From NCBI RefSeq assembly GCF_010015445.1, contig NC_053120.1, positions 6,804,114-6,868,113 on the forward strand: a DNA stretch of 64,000 nt, given 5' to 3'. The stretch comes from Perca fluviatilis. Lineage: Eukaryota; Chordata; Actinopteri; Perciformes; Percidae. Positions within the stretch are counted from its first letter, which is position 1. Each line of letters begins with the position of its first letter. A program made the position numbers and the translations under genes. The notes beneath the pieces are model-generated. The model saw only the letters and a program-made list of their open reading frames with translations. It was not told the DNA's origin and made no database searches. This document shows, piece after piece, positions 24,763 to 34,620 of this stretch.

Positions 24763-26006
24763 ACCCTAACCCTAACCATAACACCAGATACTGACTTTAT
24801 AGTTTCTGTTTCTGTTTTCGGACCCCCCCCGGACCCTTCTAATACAGTAAAACTGCACATTTTAGAGTGGCCTTTTCTTGTGGCAAGCCTAAGGCACACT
24901 TGTGCAATAATCATGATGTCTAATAAGCATCTTGATATGCCACACCTGTGAGGTGGATGGATTATCTCGGCAAAGGAGAAGTGCTCACTAACACAGATTT
25001 AGACAGATTTGTGAACAATATTTGAGAGAAATAAGCCTTTTGTGTACATGGAAAAAGATCTTTGAGTTCAGCTCATGAAAAATGGGGGCAAAAACAAAAG
25101 TTTTGCGTTTACAATTTTGTTCAATATATATATATATATATCATATCACCTAACCATGATCAGTATTAACTTACCTGCCAGGGCCAGCTGTAGGGTCGGG
25201 CATCTTCCCCGTTCACAACACGGCTCACAGAGGGCTGATAGGTGGGTGTGCCACACCCGTGAGCTGGGCCACAGAGAGAACTGGAGGTTAAAAGGGCTGA
25301 TACAGCTCAGCGCTCACACTGAAAGCTGTAACACTGGCTTTAACCCCAAATTTGACCTCACCACTGGGTTGCTTTTCCTACGAAACTAATTTTTATTTGC
25401 AGCATCAAGTTGTATATTCAAAGTCTGAAAGATGTCTGGAATGATGAAATGTTTGCACAAGGCGAATCCCAGCTTTGGCAGTCCGATGTGGTTTGTGAAT
25501 ATTATATTTTGGGCAGAGAGCAAACATCTGTAAGATCACAAAACCACTTGACGATACAACTCACTGCTGGATTAAAGTTGGAGAGGGCAGAACTCACATG
25601 CGACATGGGGCTTATTTTGACTCAATCCTACACACACAATGCCGATTAATCCGCCACTGAAAGTAGTTCCAGACAAATGCACTATTTCCTCCTGTTTGAG
25701 TAGGAATTTGCTGAAGTGTACAGTAGACAGCTGTTTTAGGAAACTACATAGCTTTTTCTCATTCAAATTTCTTTTTGAATCTTAGTCTTTAGGAGGAACC
25801 GATGAGCTTGGGGCTGAGTGCCACAGACAGGGTAGGGACTTTGTATGTTGGTCTTTGGGATATGTTCATAATAAATAAGATACAAAATAACTCCAGATTA
25901 ATCCTTGAACTGTAAACCTGCTGGAGGTAGAGATGCCCCTCTTTAAACCAGATGGATGAGACTCACCGTAGGCAGCGAACAGCAGGACAAGGGCCACTTT
26001 CATCAT
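18725..26006 (-). CDS. ela3l: Elastase-3-like pancreatic serine protease (8 exons)
   Basis: Predicted secreted digestive endopeptidase of the chymotrypsin/elastase family (S1A). Exons: 26006-25967, 25263-25175, 23673-23576, 23476-23351, 22358-22222, 20746-20604, 19082-18930, 18742-18725. All have GT-AG borders and compatible phases, totalling 804 nt or 267 aa. The start is the first of two adjacent ATGs just below a TATA box. It opens with a hydrophobic signal peptide ([13 protein letters not shown]). A short propeptide has Cys17, and activation is expected at Arg28-Val29 ([17 protein letters not shown]). The triad is His73 (TAGHC), Asp120 (NDIAMIKL) and Ser214 (GDSGGP). The second half ([20 protein letters not shown]) is most like vertebrate CELA3. 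Length and the eight-exon plan are normal for the family. Introns 2, 4, 5 and 6 carry transposon debris. I see no defect, so the gene is probably functional. The exact paralogue name is an inference. Confidence 0.9.
19145..19946. mobile_element. GC-rich non-autonomous DNA element in elastase intron 6
   Basis: It starts near GGGGCCCTATCTTGCACC and ends near TTAAAATAGGACCC, giving imperfect inverted ends. The interior is rich in GCGC/GCGCC words, as in a widespread fish element. It directly abuts M1 copy c. I found no clear target duplication. Confidence 0.5.
19947..20570. mobile_element. MITE family M1, copy c (elastase intron 6)
   Basis: A well-preserved copy starting TAGTCTGGATC and ending TGGCAATGCGAGACTA. 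It ends 34 bases from the donor of elastase exon 6. Same orientation as copy d, opposite to copy b. Confidence 0.65.
21035..21530. mobile_element. MITE-like repeat in elastase intron 5
   Basis: The segment begins TAAAGGTCCCATATTGTG, a recurrent terminus of fish MITEs, and contains an AT dinucleotide tract at about 21218-21239. The right border is uncertain. No coding potential. Confidence 0.4.
21745..22065 (-). mobile_element. tRNA-derived SINE (elastase intron 5)
   Basis: On the minus strand the head reads TAGCTCAGTCCGTAGGGA (A-box like) and then GGTTCAAGTCTCC (B-box like). These are the internal RNA polymerase III promoter parts of a tRNA. The body runs to a tail with GGGATCAATAAAGTATAAA and an ATT repeat. 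This is the layout of a tRNA-derived SINE whose 3' tail matches a LINE tail. It is not a tRNA gene. Confidence 0.6.
22525..23124. mobile_element. MITE family M1, copy d (elastase intron 4)
   Basis: Similar to copy c along nearly its whole length, including TTCGGGAAACAACAACAA, TTAACCATGTATCCAGC and the end GGCAATGTGAGACTA. Non-coding. Confidence 0.6.
24560..25130 (-). mobile_element. Tc1-like transposon remnant (elastase intron 2)
   Basis: Short blocks match the terminal and coding parts of an abundant fish Tc1-like element. Examples are CCTCTCCAAAGTGCCAGA and CTCAAGTCGGTTAC at 24630-24690, and the distal terminus from about 24850 (GCACATTTTAGAGTGGCC) to 25125 (GGGGCAAAAACAAAAG). Most of the transposase is deleted. 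A GA microsatellite (24713-24758) and TAACCC-like runs sit inside. The copies of CAGTATCTGGT at 24569 and its reverse complement near 24783 form an inverted pair. Confidence 0.6.
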
Positions 26007-26043
26007 GAATCCTCAGAGTTGACTGTCCGAGTGTGTCATATGG

Positions 26044-26051
26044 CTTTTATA
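26044..26051 (-). promoter_or_regulatory. TATA box of the elastase gene
   Basis: TATAAAAG on the minus strand, 38 bases upstream of the first ATG at 26006. A start site 25-30 bases downstream would leave a 5' leader of roughly 10-15 bases, typical of pancreatic protease genes. I could not convincingly place a PTF1-type element upstream. Confidence 0.75.
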
Positions 26052-26079
26052 CACTCCAAATTGAACAGTAATCAGTAAC

Positions 26080-26084
26080 ACACA

Positions 26085-26158
<74 letters not shown>
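26080..26158. repeat. CA microsatellite in the elastase promoter region
   Basis: About 38 CA units ending roughly 30 bases upstream of the TATA box, in the core-promoter-proximal region. Confidence 0.95.
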
Positions 26159-26160
<2 letters not shown>

Positions 26161-27445
26161 CCAGTCTTTGACCTGGGAATCTATGTTCCCTGCTGCATCT
26201 GTTTCACCTCCTTACATAACCCCTCCAGAGCCAAAAACAAATAAGCATGTGTGTACAGAAATATAACAAAAATGTTTGACTCCAGAAGACTTTTGGGGGA
26301 AATGTACTGTATACCTTACAGTGATCAATAAACTAACACATTGATATTAAATTAAGTGACGGGAAACATTTTACTGCACAATCAATATGTTTACGTCAAT
26401 ACTTTAAGTACATTTTGCTGATAACACTTACATAACTTATTGGAAACTTTTTATTAGGAATAACCCCTGGAGATGTAGCATCTCGTTTCCGGGGGGGTCC
26501 TTAGCAACCTAAGTATACAGTACAATCACAACTAGACATAACAGTTAACAAAACAACAACAGCCACAAACAAACAAAGACATAAGAAAAGAGAGGAAAAA
26601 GGCATCAAGATTTTTACTTTTACTTGAAGGGTAAGTACCGTTTTTTTTCAAGGAGGACCCTATTTTCCTATGTTTTTGTGTGTAAGTGACTGATAGGAAC
26701 AACAGTCTTTGAAATTTGTCCAGTAGCCTATTAAGCATGAACGCTGTAACCGGCAGTCACAGACAGGACTGCAATGTTATGGGGTAAATGTGCGTCGTCA
26801 ATTTGGTCCACTAAAAGGTTTAGATTATTATGTGTATGTGTGCTCTGAGGTCGCTAGCGCTAAACCCCACCAGACTCCATTTAAAAAAACAATACTTTTA
26901 GCGTGTATAGAGCCAACATATTTACACATGTAAATCGGTAAACTATGTGTTTATTTCAACCAAAACTAGAGTTGTGATGGTTGGAAAAGTGGAAAGATGA
27001 CCCAAAGCGTCTTTTCATAGTTTTATTTTTTTTCTGTCGACTTTGAATGAAGTGTATTTTACGATGCTAAAATTACTGTTTCTTTACATGAAGTCTGGTA
27101 AGTTTAGCGAACGCAATTTCGCGGATGTTTTTATGTTTAAAAAAAGGATCTTACTCTTTAACAGAATGGTCAGTTCGGTAAAGTTAGACAGAAATTGGCA
27201 GATTCGCAAGATTCGCGGGTTTGCGGTTCAATAAATCATAAGCGAAACGTGTTACTTACACAATAGGCAGCTCTATCTAACCGTAGGAAGGTAGACAACA
27301 AGCTACAACCCGGTTTTTATCCGAAAGTACCGTCTACATATGTGAATGAATGCAATGCACCCCTGTGAGCGTTCAGCTTTCATCCGAGCGTCTAGGGACC
27401 GTCTACAAAGTGCAAAACCGAAAGTGGATACAAAGATAAGAATTC

Positions 27446-28820
27446 AACAGCTTCACTGTTATTGAGCCTAGCTCTTCCAAAATCACTCTACACATCTAGG
27501 GCCTCCCTCTGAACATACTACACTGACTATTTTTTGGAAATATGGCTCAGCCTATTTTTAATGAATTTGTATTGGAAATAATTCAATACCGACAATGCTA
27601 TTGAGTCTAGCTCTTCCAAAATCACTCCACATATCTAGGGCCTCCTTACATACAATACAACCATCGTATGTTGGGAAAGCAGGCCCAGCTTATTTTTATA
27701 TTTTTATTGGGGATAACCATCCAATAGTTAGCAGTTTTATGCTTCCAAATTTACTCCAACATCTGGGGGCTCTTTACTAACATACTACACCATCTTATGT
27801 TGGTATAGCTGGCTTTGTCTATTTTAAAGGATTTTATTGTAGAAAAATGCAATACCTTCACTCTTATTGAGCCTAGTGCTTCCAATTTACTCACATCTGG
27901 GGGCTCCTTACCAACATACTACACCATCTTATGTTGGTAGTAGGCCCCGTTCTATTTTAAAGGATTTTTATTGTAGAAAAAGCCAATAGCTTCACTGTTC
28001 TATTTCCAGGCTTCAATCTCCTACAATATAGTATCCCACAACATCTTTATGTTGGTATAGCTGGCTTTGTCTATTTTTAAAGGATTTTATTGGGGATAAC
28101 ATCCACTAGCTTCACTGTTGTTGAGCCTAGTGCTTCCAATTTACTCCATACATCTGGGGGCTCTTACCAACATACTACACCATCTTATGTTGGTATAGCG
28201 GCCCTGTATCTATTTTAAAGGATTTTTATTGTAGAAAACAATTGCTTCACTGTTATTGGGCCTATAGCTTCCAAATTTACTCCACACATCTGGGGGTCCT
28301 TACCAACATAGTACACCATCGTATGTTGGTATAGCGGCTTTGTCTTTTTTTAAAGGATTTTTATTGGGGATAACATCCAATAGCTTCACTGTTATTGAGC
28401 CTAGTGCTTCAAATATTCCACACATCTGGGGGCGCCTCTCCCAACTTACTAATCTTATGTTGGTGTTGCCGGCTTTGTCTATTTTTAAAGGATTTTTATA
28501 GTTGAAAATGCCAATAGCTTCACTGTTATTGGGCCAAGTGCGTCCAAATTCTACTCCACACATCTGGGGTCTTACCAATATATTAATACACCATCTTATG
28601 TTGGTATAGCTGGTTGTCTATTTTAAAGGATTTTTATGGGTTCACATCTGGGGGCTCCTTACATACTACACCATCTTATGTTGGTATGCAGCAGCCTCAG
28701 TCTATTTTAAAGGATTTTTATAGTTGAAAAATGCAATAGCTTCACTGTTATTGGGCCTAGTGCTTCCAAATTTACTCCACACATCTGGGGGCTCCTTACC
28801 AACATACTACACCTTTTAGG
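27446..28820 (-). repeat. Tandem repeat array, left arm of the foldback element
   Basis: About ten units of up to 140 bp, many shortened, each with words such as ACTCCACACATCTGGGG and CATACTACACCATCTTATG. They are the reverse complement of the units in the right arm. This arm is more degraded and shorter than the right one. Confidence 0.85.
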
Positions 28821-28904
28821 TGTAGTATTTTAACAACCGGAATATTGAACACCCCACCCCTCAAAATCCATTGATATGTTTTGTTATGTGATAAGATGAT
28901 GCCC

Positions 28905-31900
28905 AATAACAGTGAAGCTATTGCATTTTTCTACAATAAAAATCCTTTAAAAATAGACAGGGCCTGCTATACCAACATAAGATGGTGTAGTATGTTGGTA
29001 AGGAGCCCCCAGATGTGTGGAGTAAATTTGGAAGCACTAGGCCCAATAACAGTGAAGCTATTGCATTTTCAACTATAAAAATCCTTTAAAAATAGACAGG
29101 GCCTGCTATACCAACATAAGATGGTGTAGTATGTGTAAGGAACCCACATGTGTAGATGTGGGGAGTGAGCTGGAAGCGACTAGGCCCCCATAACAGTGAA
29201 GCTATTGCATTTTTCTACAATAAAAATCCTTTAAAAATAGACTGAGGCTGCTATACCAACATAAGATGGTGTAGTATGTTAGTAAAGAGCCCCCAGATGT
29301 GTGGAGTAAATTTGGAAGCACTAGGCCCAATAACAGTGAAGCTATTGGATGTTATCCCCAATAAAAATCCTTTACAAATAGACAGGGCCTGCTATACCAA
29401 CATAAGATGGTGTAGTATGTTGGTAAGGAGCCCCCAGATGTGTGGAGTAAATTTGGAAGCACTAGGCCCAATAACAGTGAAGCTATTGCATTTTTCAACT
29501 ATAAAAATCCTTTAAAAATAGACAAAGCCAGCTATACCAACATAAGATGGTGTAGTATGTTGGTAAGGAGCCCCCAGATGTATGGAGTAAATTTGGAAGC
29601 ACTAGGCCCAATAACAGTGAAGCTATTGCATTTTTCTACAATAAAAATCCTTTAAAAATAGACGGGCCTGCTATACCAACATAAGATGGTGTAGTATGTT
29701 GGTAAGGACCCCCAGATGTGTGGAGTAAATTTGGAAGCACTAGGCCCAATAACAGTGAAGCTATTGCATTTTTCTACAATAAAAATCCTTTAAAAATAGA
29801 CAGGGCCTGCTATACCAACATAAGATGGTGTAGTATGTTGGTAAGGACCCCCCAGATGTGTGGAGTAAATTTGGAAGCACTAGGCCCAATAACAGTGAAG
29901 CTATTGCATTTTTTCTACAATAAAAATCCTTTAAAAATAGACTGAGGCTGCTATACCAACATAAGATGGTGTAGTATGTTAGTAAAGAGCCCCCAGATGT
30001 GTGGAGTAAATTTGGAAGCACTAGGCCCAATAACAGTGAAGCTATTGCATTTTTCAACTATAAAAATCCTTTAAAAATAGACAAAGCCAGCTATACCAAC
30101 ATAAGATGGTGTAGTATGTTGGTAAGGACCCCCCAGATGTGTGGAGTAAATTTGGAAGCACTAGGCCCAATAACAGTGAAGCTATTGGATGTTATCCCCA
30201 ATAAAAATCCTTTAAAAATAGATAAAGCCAGCTATACCAAAATAAGATGGTGTAGTATGTTAGTAAAGAGCCCCCAGATGTGTGGAGTAAATTTGGAAGC
30301 ACTAGGCCCAATAACAGTGAAGCTATTGGATGTTATCCCCAATAAAAATCCTTTACAAATAGACAGGGCCTGCTATACCAACATAAGATGGTGTAGTATG
30401 TTGGTAAGGAGCCCCCAGATGTGTTGAGTAAATTTGGAAGCACTAGGCCCAATAACAGTGAAGCTATTGCATTTTTTCTACAATAAAAATCCTTTAAAAA
30501 TAGACTGAGGCTGCTATACCAACATAAGATGGTGTAGTATGTTAGTAAAGAGCCCCCAGATGTGTGGAGTAAATTTGGAAGCACTAGGCCCAATAACAGT
30601 GAAGCTATTGCATTTTTCAACTATAAAAATCCTTTAAAAATATACAAAGCCAGCTATACCAACATAAGATGGTGTAGTATGTTGGTAAGGACCCCCAGAT
30701 GTGTGGAGTAAATTTGGAAGCACTAGGCCCAATAACAGTGAAGCTATTGGATGTTATCCCCAATAAAAATCCTTTAAAAATAGATAAAGCCAGCTATACC
30801 AAAATAAGATGGTGTAGTATGTTAGTAAAGAGCCCCCAGATGTGTGGAGTAAATTTGGAAGCACTAGGCCCAATAACAGTGAAGCTATTGGATGTTATCC
30901 CCAATAAAAATCCTTTACAAATAGACAGGGCCTGCTATACCAACATAAGATGGTGTAGTATGTTGGTAAGGAGCCCCCAGATGTGTTGAGTAAATTTGGA
31001 AGCACTAGGCTCAATAACAGTGAAGCTATTGCATTTTTCTACAATAAAAATCCTTTAAAAATAGACAAAGCCAGCTATACCAACATAAGATGGTGTAGTA
31101 TGTTCGTAAAGAGCCCCCAGATGTGTGGAGTAAATTTGGAAGCACTAGGCCCAATAACAGTGAAGCTATTGCATTTTTCAACTATAAAAATCCTTTAAAA
31201 ATAGACAAAGCCAGCTATACCAACATAAGATGGTGTAGTATGTTAGTAAAGAGCCCCCAGATGTGTGGAGTAAATTTGGAAGCACTAGGCTCAATAACAG
31301 TGAAGCTATTGGATGTTATCCCATATAAAAATTCATAAAAAATCGGCTGAGTCAGATTCTCAAAAGGTGGCGGGTGTAGTATGTTCAGAGGGAGGCCATA
31401 AATGTGTGGAGTGATTTTGGAAGAGCTAGACTCAACAACATTGACGGTTTTGAATTGTTCCCCAATAAAAACATATTAGAAATAGGCTGAGCCAGATTTT
31501 CAAAACTTAGAGGGTGTATTATGTTCAGAGGGAGGCCATAGATGTGTGGAGTGATTTTGGAAGAGCTAGGCTCAATATCATTGATGGTATTGACATATTT
31601 CACAATAAAAATTCATTATAAATAGGCTGAGTAAGATTTTCAAAACTTAGTTGGTGTAGTATGTTCAGAGACAGGCCCTAGATGTGTGGAGTGGTTCTGG
31701 AAGAGCTAGACTCAATATCATTGACGGTATTGACATATTTCACAATAAAAATTCATTATAAATAGGCTGAGTAAGATTTTCAAAACTTAGTTGGTGTAGT
31801 ATGTTCAGAGGGAGGTCATAGATGTGTGGAGTGATTTTGGAAGATCTAGACTCAATAGCATTGATGGTATTGAATTATTTCCAATACAAATTCATTAAAA

Positions 31901-32430
31901 ATAGGCTGAGCCATATTTCCAAAAAATAGTCAGTGTAGTATGTTCAGAGGGAGGCCCTAGATGTGTAGAGTGATTTTGGAAGAGCTAGGCTCAATATCAT
32001 TGATGGTATTGACATATTTCACAATAAAAATTCATTATAAATAGGCTGAGTAAGATTTTCAAAACTTAGTTGGTGTAGTATGTTCAGAGACAGGCCCTAG
32101 ATGTGTGGAGTGGTTCTGGAAGAGCTAGACTCAATATCATTGACGGTATTGACATATTTCACAATAAAAATTCATTATAAATAGGCTGAGTAAGATTTTC
32201 AAAACTTAGTTGGTGTAGTATGTTCAGAGGGAGGTCATAGATGTGTGGAGTGATTTTGGAAGATCTAGACTCAATAGCATTGACGGTATTGAATTATTTC
32301 CAATACAAATTCATTAAAAATAGGCTGAGCCATATTTCCAAAAAATAGTCAGTGTAGTATGTTCAGAGGGAGGCCCTAGATGTGTAGAGTGATTTTGGAA
32401 GAGCTAGGCTCAATAACAGTGAAGCGGTTG
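28905..32430 (+). repeat. Tandem repeat array, right arm of the foldback element
   Basis: About 26 units of about 140 bp. Two unit types are visible. The inner type (28905-31330) has ACCAACATAAGATGGTG and TAAATTTGGAAGCACTAG. The outer type (31330-32430) has TGTTCAGAGGGAGG and GATTTTGGAAGAGCTAG. Higher-order periods of about 560 bp (30181 versus 30743) and about 419 bp (31562 versus 31981) show recent block amplification. Short open frames here repeat from unit to unit and are not genes. Confidence 0.9.
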
Positions 32431-33208
32431 AATTTTTATCTTTGTATCCACTTTCGGTTTTGCACTTTGTAGACGGTCCCTAGACGCTCGGATGAAAGCT
32501 GAACGCTCACAGGAATGCATTGCATTCATCCACATATGTAGACGGTACTTTCGGATAAAAACCGGGTTGTAGCTTGTTGTCTACCTTCCTACGGTTAGAT
32601 AGAGCTGCCTATTGTGTAAGTAACACGTTTCGCTTATGATTTATTGAACCGCAAACCCGCGAATCTTGCGAATCTGCCAATTTCTGTCTAACTTTACCGA
32701 AGTAGAATGGTCGACCTCCTCAGAAATTCTTTCTATAATGTTGTCAGACCACTTAATCTGAGCCTGTCAGTGGCAAAACAAGCACTTTTGTGAACTTAAA
32801 TACAGGCTGCATAATTGCCCCATTAACTTACATTGTAGCTTGTTTCGCCGCTGCTGACTGCAGCGATCTATCGCTGACTGCAGCGATAGGAAAATAGGGT
32901 TGTAGGTCCAGGTTAAAAAAAAACGCAGTTACCCTTTAAGTAAGGTTTTAAATGCAGGACTTTTACACAAGACACATTTCAGCTATCTGTATCTGTCTAT
33001 TTTCAAGTATCCAATAAAGTGAAATCAAATCAATCCTCATTAATAATTCAAAGATCCTTTATTGACTGTTTGTGTTGGACCTTTACTTTGTTATTTACCT
33101 AGGTGAGCAAACCAAAAGTGTAACTCGATGGCTTAAACCTCGTATTTCACAAGTTATTATACAGTATCGAAGTATATTTTAGTCTTTGCAGGATCAAGAA
33201 ATAACTTT

Positions 33209-33222
33209 TTTATTTATTTATA
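33209..33222 (-). terminator. Possible poly(A) signals of the broken aminotransferase copy
   Basis: Overlapping AATAAA motifs on the minus strand, about 85-95 bases beyond the stop codon at 33306-33308. Confidence 0.45.
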
Positions 33223-33766
33223 TTTTACAGTATTCCTTTTGGGAGAAAAACATGTAAAACATGCTTTGGTGTTTTTCTCCAAAGTCGGTGTCCTTGACAC
33301 TTCTGTCAGGGAAATGTGTCCAGCAGGCGCAGGTGGAAAGAGCAAAGTCGTGCCAAGATCTCCTCCAGGGTGGCAGGAGGAGCCAAAACACACAGCCTGC
33401 GAGGGGGAAGAGACACACAAAACACAGCATTAACATTTAAAGTAATTATGGGCACAGTTTTGCTTAAAGCAGAAACGCACTGACGATTAGGCCTACAACT
33501 CTGATCTTGTTAGTGATGAGTTAACTAGTGTTTAACAGGTGTCACAACTTAACTAAGCCACAAAAACTTCATTTAAAGGCTCAGAACTGTGAGGTCTTCT
33601 TCATTTTCGGGTTGTTTTTCTTTTGCATTTGAATCAAGTCTTCTTAAAGTGTCTTTAAACAAACACACGCTGTCATTTGTCACGTTTATTGTGTTATCTG
33701 CATTTGTCTGCACAGAGAAGAATCTCCACTTACTAATAAGCTAATCTATCTAATAAAGCGGGACGC

Positions 33767-33770
<4 letters not shown>

Positions 33771-33858
<88 letters not shown>

Positions 33859-34017
33859 CAGTCTGTCCGTTTGCAATATCTCATGAACATGAACTTGGGG
33901 TTTGGATTTTGGAGCAATTTGGACAGCATTGGATATTGGATATTAAAAATAAAAATAAACGTCCTAACAATAAGTTGCTGGTGCAGCACACAGCACACAA
34001 AAAGACAACACTAAAAT

Positions 34018-34049
<32 letters not shown>

Positions 34050-34073
34050 CTCTCTCTCTCTCTCTCTCTCTCT
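33771..34073. repeat. GT microsatellite, then poly-T/CT tract
   Basis: About 42 GT units at 33771-33854, then at 34018-34073 a T homopolymer followed by CT repeats. Both lie in the last intron of the broken aminotransferase copy. Confidence 0.9.
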
Positions 34074-34294
34074 CGCTGCATGCACACACACAGTCCGTTT
34101 CTGCTGGTTTATTAACAGGTCAGTCGTGGATGAAAAATATTCAGTATTTCCGACTCCGAACTCTGCCTCATATAAACACTGTTTATAAATTTGCGGGATA
34201 GCTACCGGTAAGAAATAGATACGGGATTGGATTACTTTTGGTCACTAAAGTTTCCTCTTCAATCTGTTATTTCGTCTTATCCAAGAGCAACACT

Positions 34295-34620
34295 CATCTT
34301 CTTACCAGTCCCTCCAGAAAAACGCGATCGCATAATTCAATGCATAATCCGCCAAAGTCCGCATATTCATGCGGGGGCCGCATTTTTTCAAATACGCCGC
34401 ACTTTCGCCGCATAAATTGCCGATTTCCGCGCAAAATATGCGGGGCTTGCATGATTTCATAATCCCCGCATTTTCGTTGCAAAAAAGTCACATATATTTT
34501 AGCAGAAAGTTGAAAAAATGTTGCGTTTACTTCACACAAGAGCAGCCATTTTCCCCTGTTGCCATGGGAACGTTATGAAGTGACGTAATTACGCAACGTG
34601 AACATCATCGAAAAGCAGGG
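34295..34620. mobile_element. MITE-like repeat with CGCAT words
   Basis: The segment begins AGTCCCTCCAGAAAAACGCG, a recurrent end of a fish DNA repeat. It contains many GCGGGG/CGCATAA words and ends near a TGACGTAATTACG motif. Borders are approximate. Confidence 0.4.

Larger units (their letters stand above)
27172..32703. mobile_element. Giant foldback-type DNA element
   Basis: Unique terminal segments of about 270 bp at each end (27172-27445 and 32430-32703) are near-perfect reverse complements. Left end AGTTCGGTAAAGTTAGACAG; the right end read inward is the same except base 2. Inside each are tandem repeats of about 140 bp, in opposite orientation in the two arms: about ten copies on the left to 28820, about 26 on the right from 28905. 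A spacer of about 85 bp separates them. A 9-bp direct repeat, AGAATGGTC, flanks the whole at 27163-27171 and 32704-32712. No transposase ORF is present. Long inverted arms built from internal repeats plus a 9-bp duplication are the hallmarks of Foldback/Mutator-like elements. The superfamily assignment is an inference. Confidence 0.85.
26623..32940. mobile_element. MITE split by the foldback element
   Basis: The left part (26623-27171) starts CTTGAAGGGTAAGTACCG and continues with ACCCTATTTTCCTATG. The right part (32704-32940) ends in the mirror sequence (CATAGGAAAATAGGGT-like, then CGCAGTTACCCTTTAAG). Together they make one MITE of about 780 bp with terminal inverted repeats. The foldback element sits between the two parts, so this element was here first. 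Confidence 0.65.

Noticed and set aside
26090..26220. A PTF1 (pancreatic) binding site upstream of elastase
   Set aside because: An E-box (CATCTG) and a TTCCC word are near each other, but their order and orientation do not fit the known bipartite site.
28881..31338. Repeated open frames such as MCGVNLEALGPITVK
   Set aside because: They recur in every tandem unit with shifting starts and no conserved protein features; they are by-products of the repeat.
27446..32430. CRISPR-like array of regular repeats
   Set aside because: The units are about 140 bp and contiguous with no unique spacers. They occur in inverted arms of a transposon in a vertebrate-type genome.
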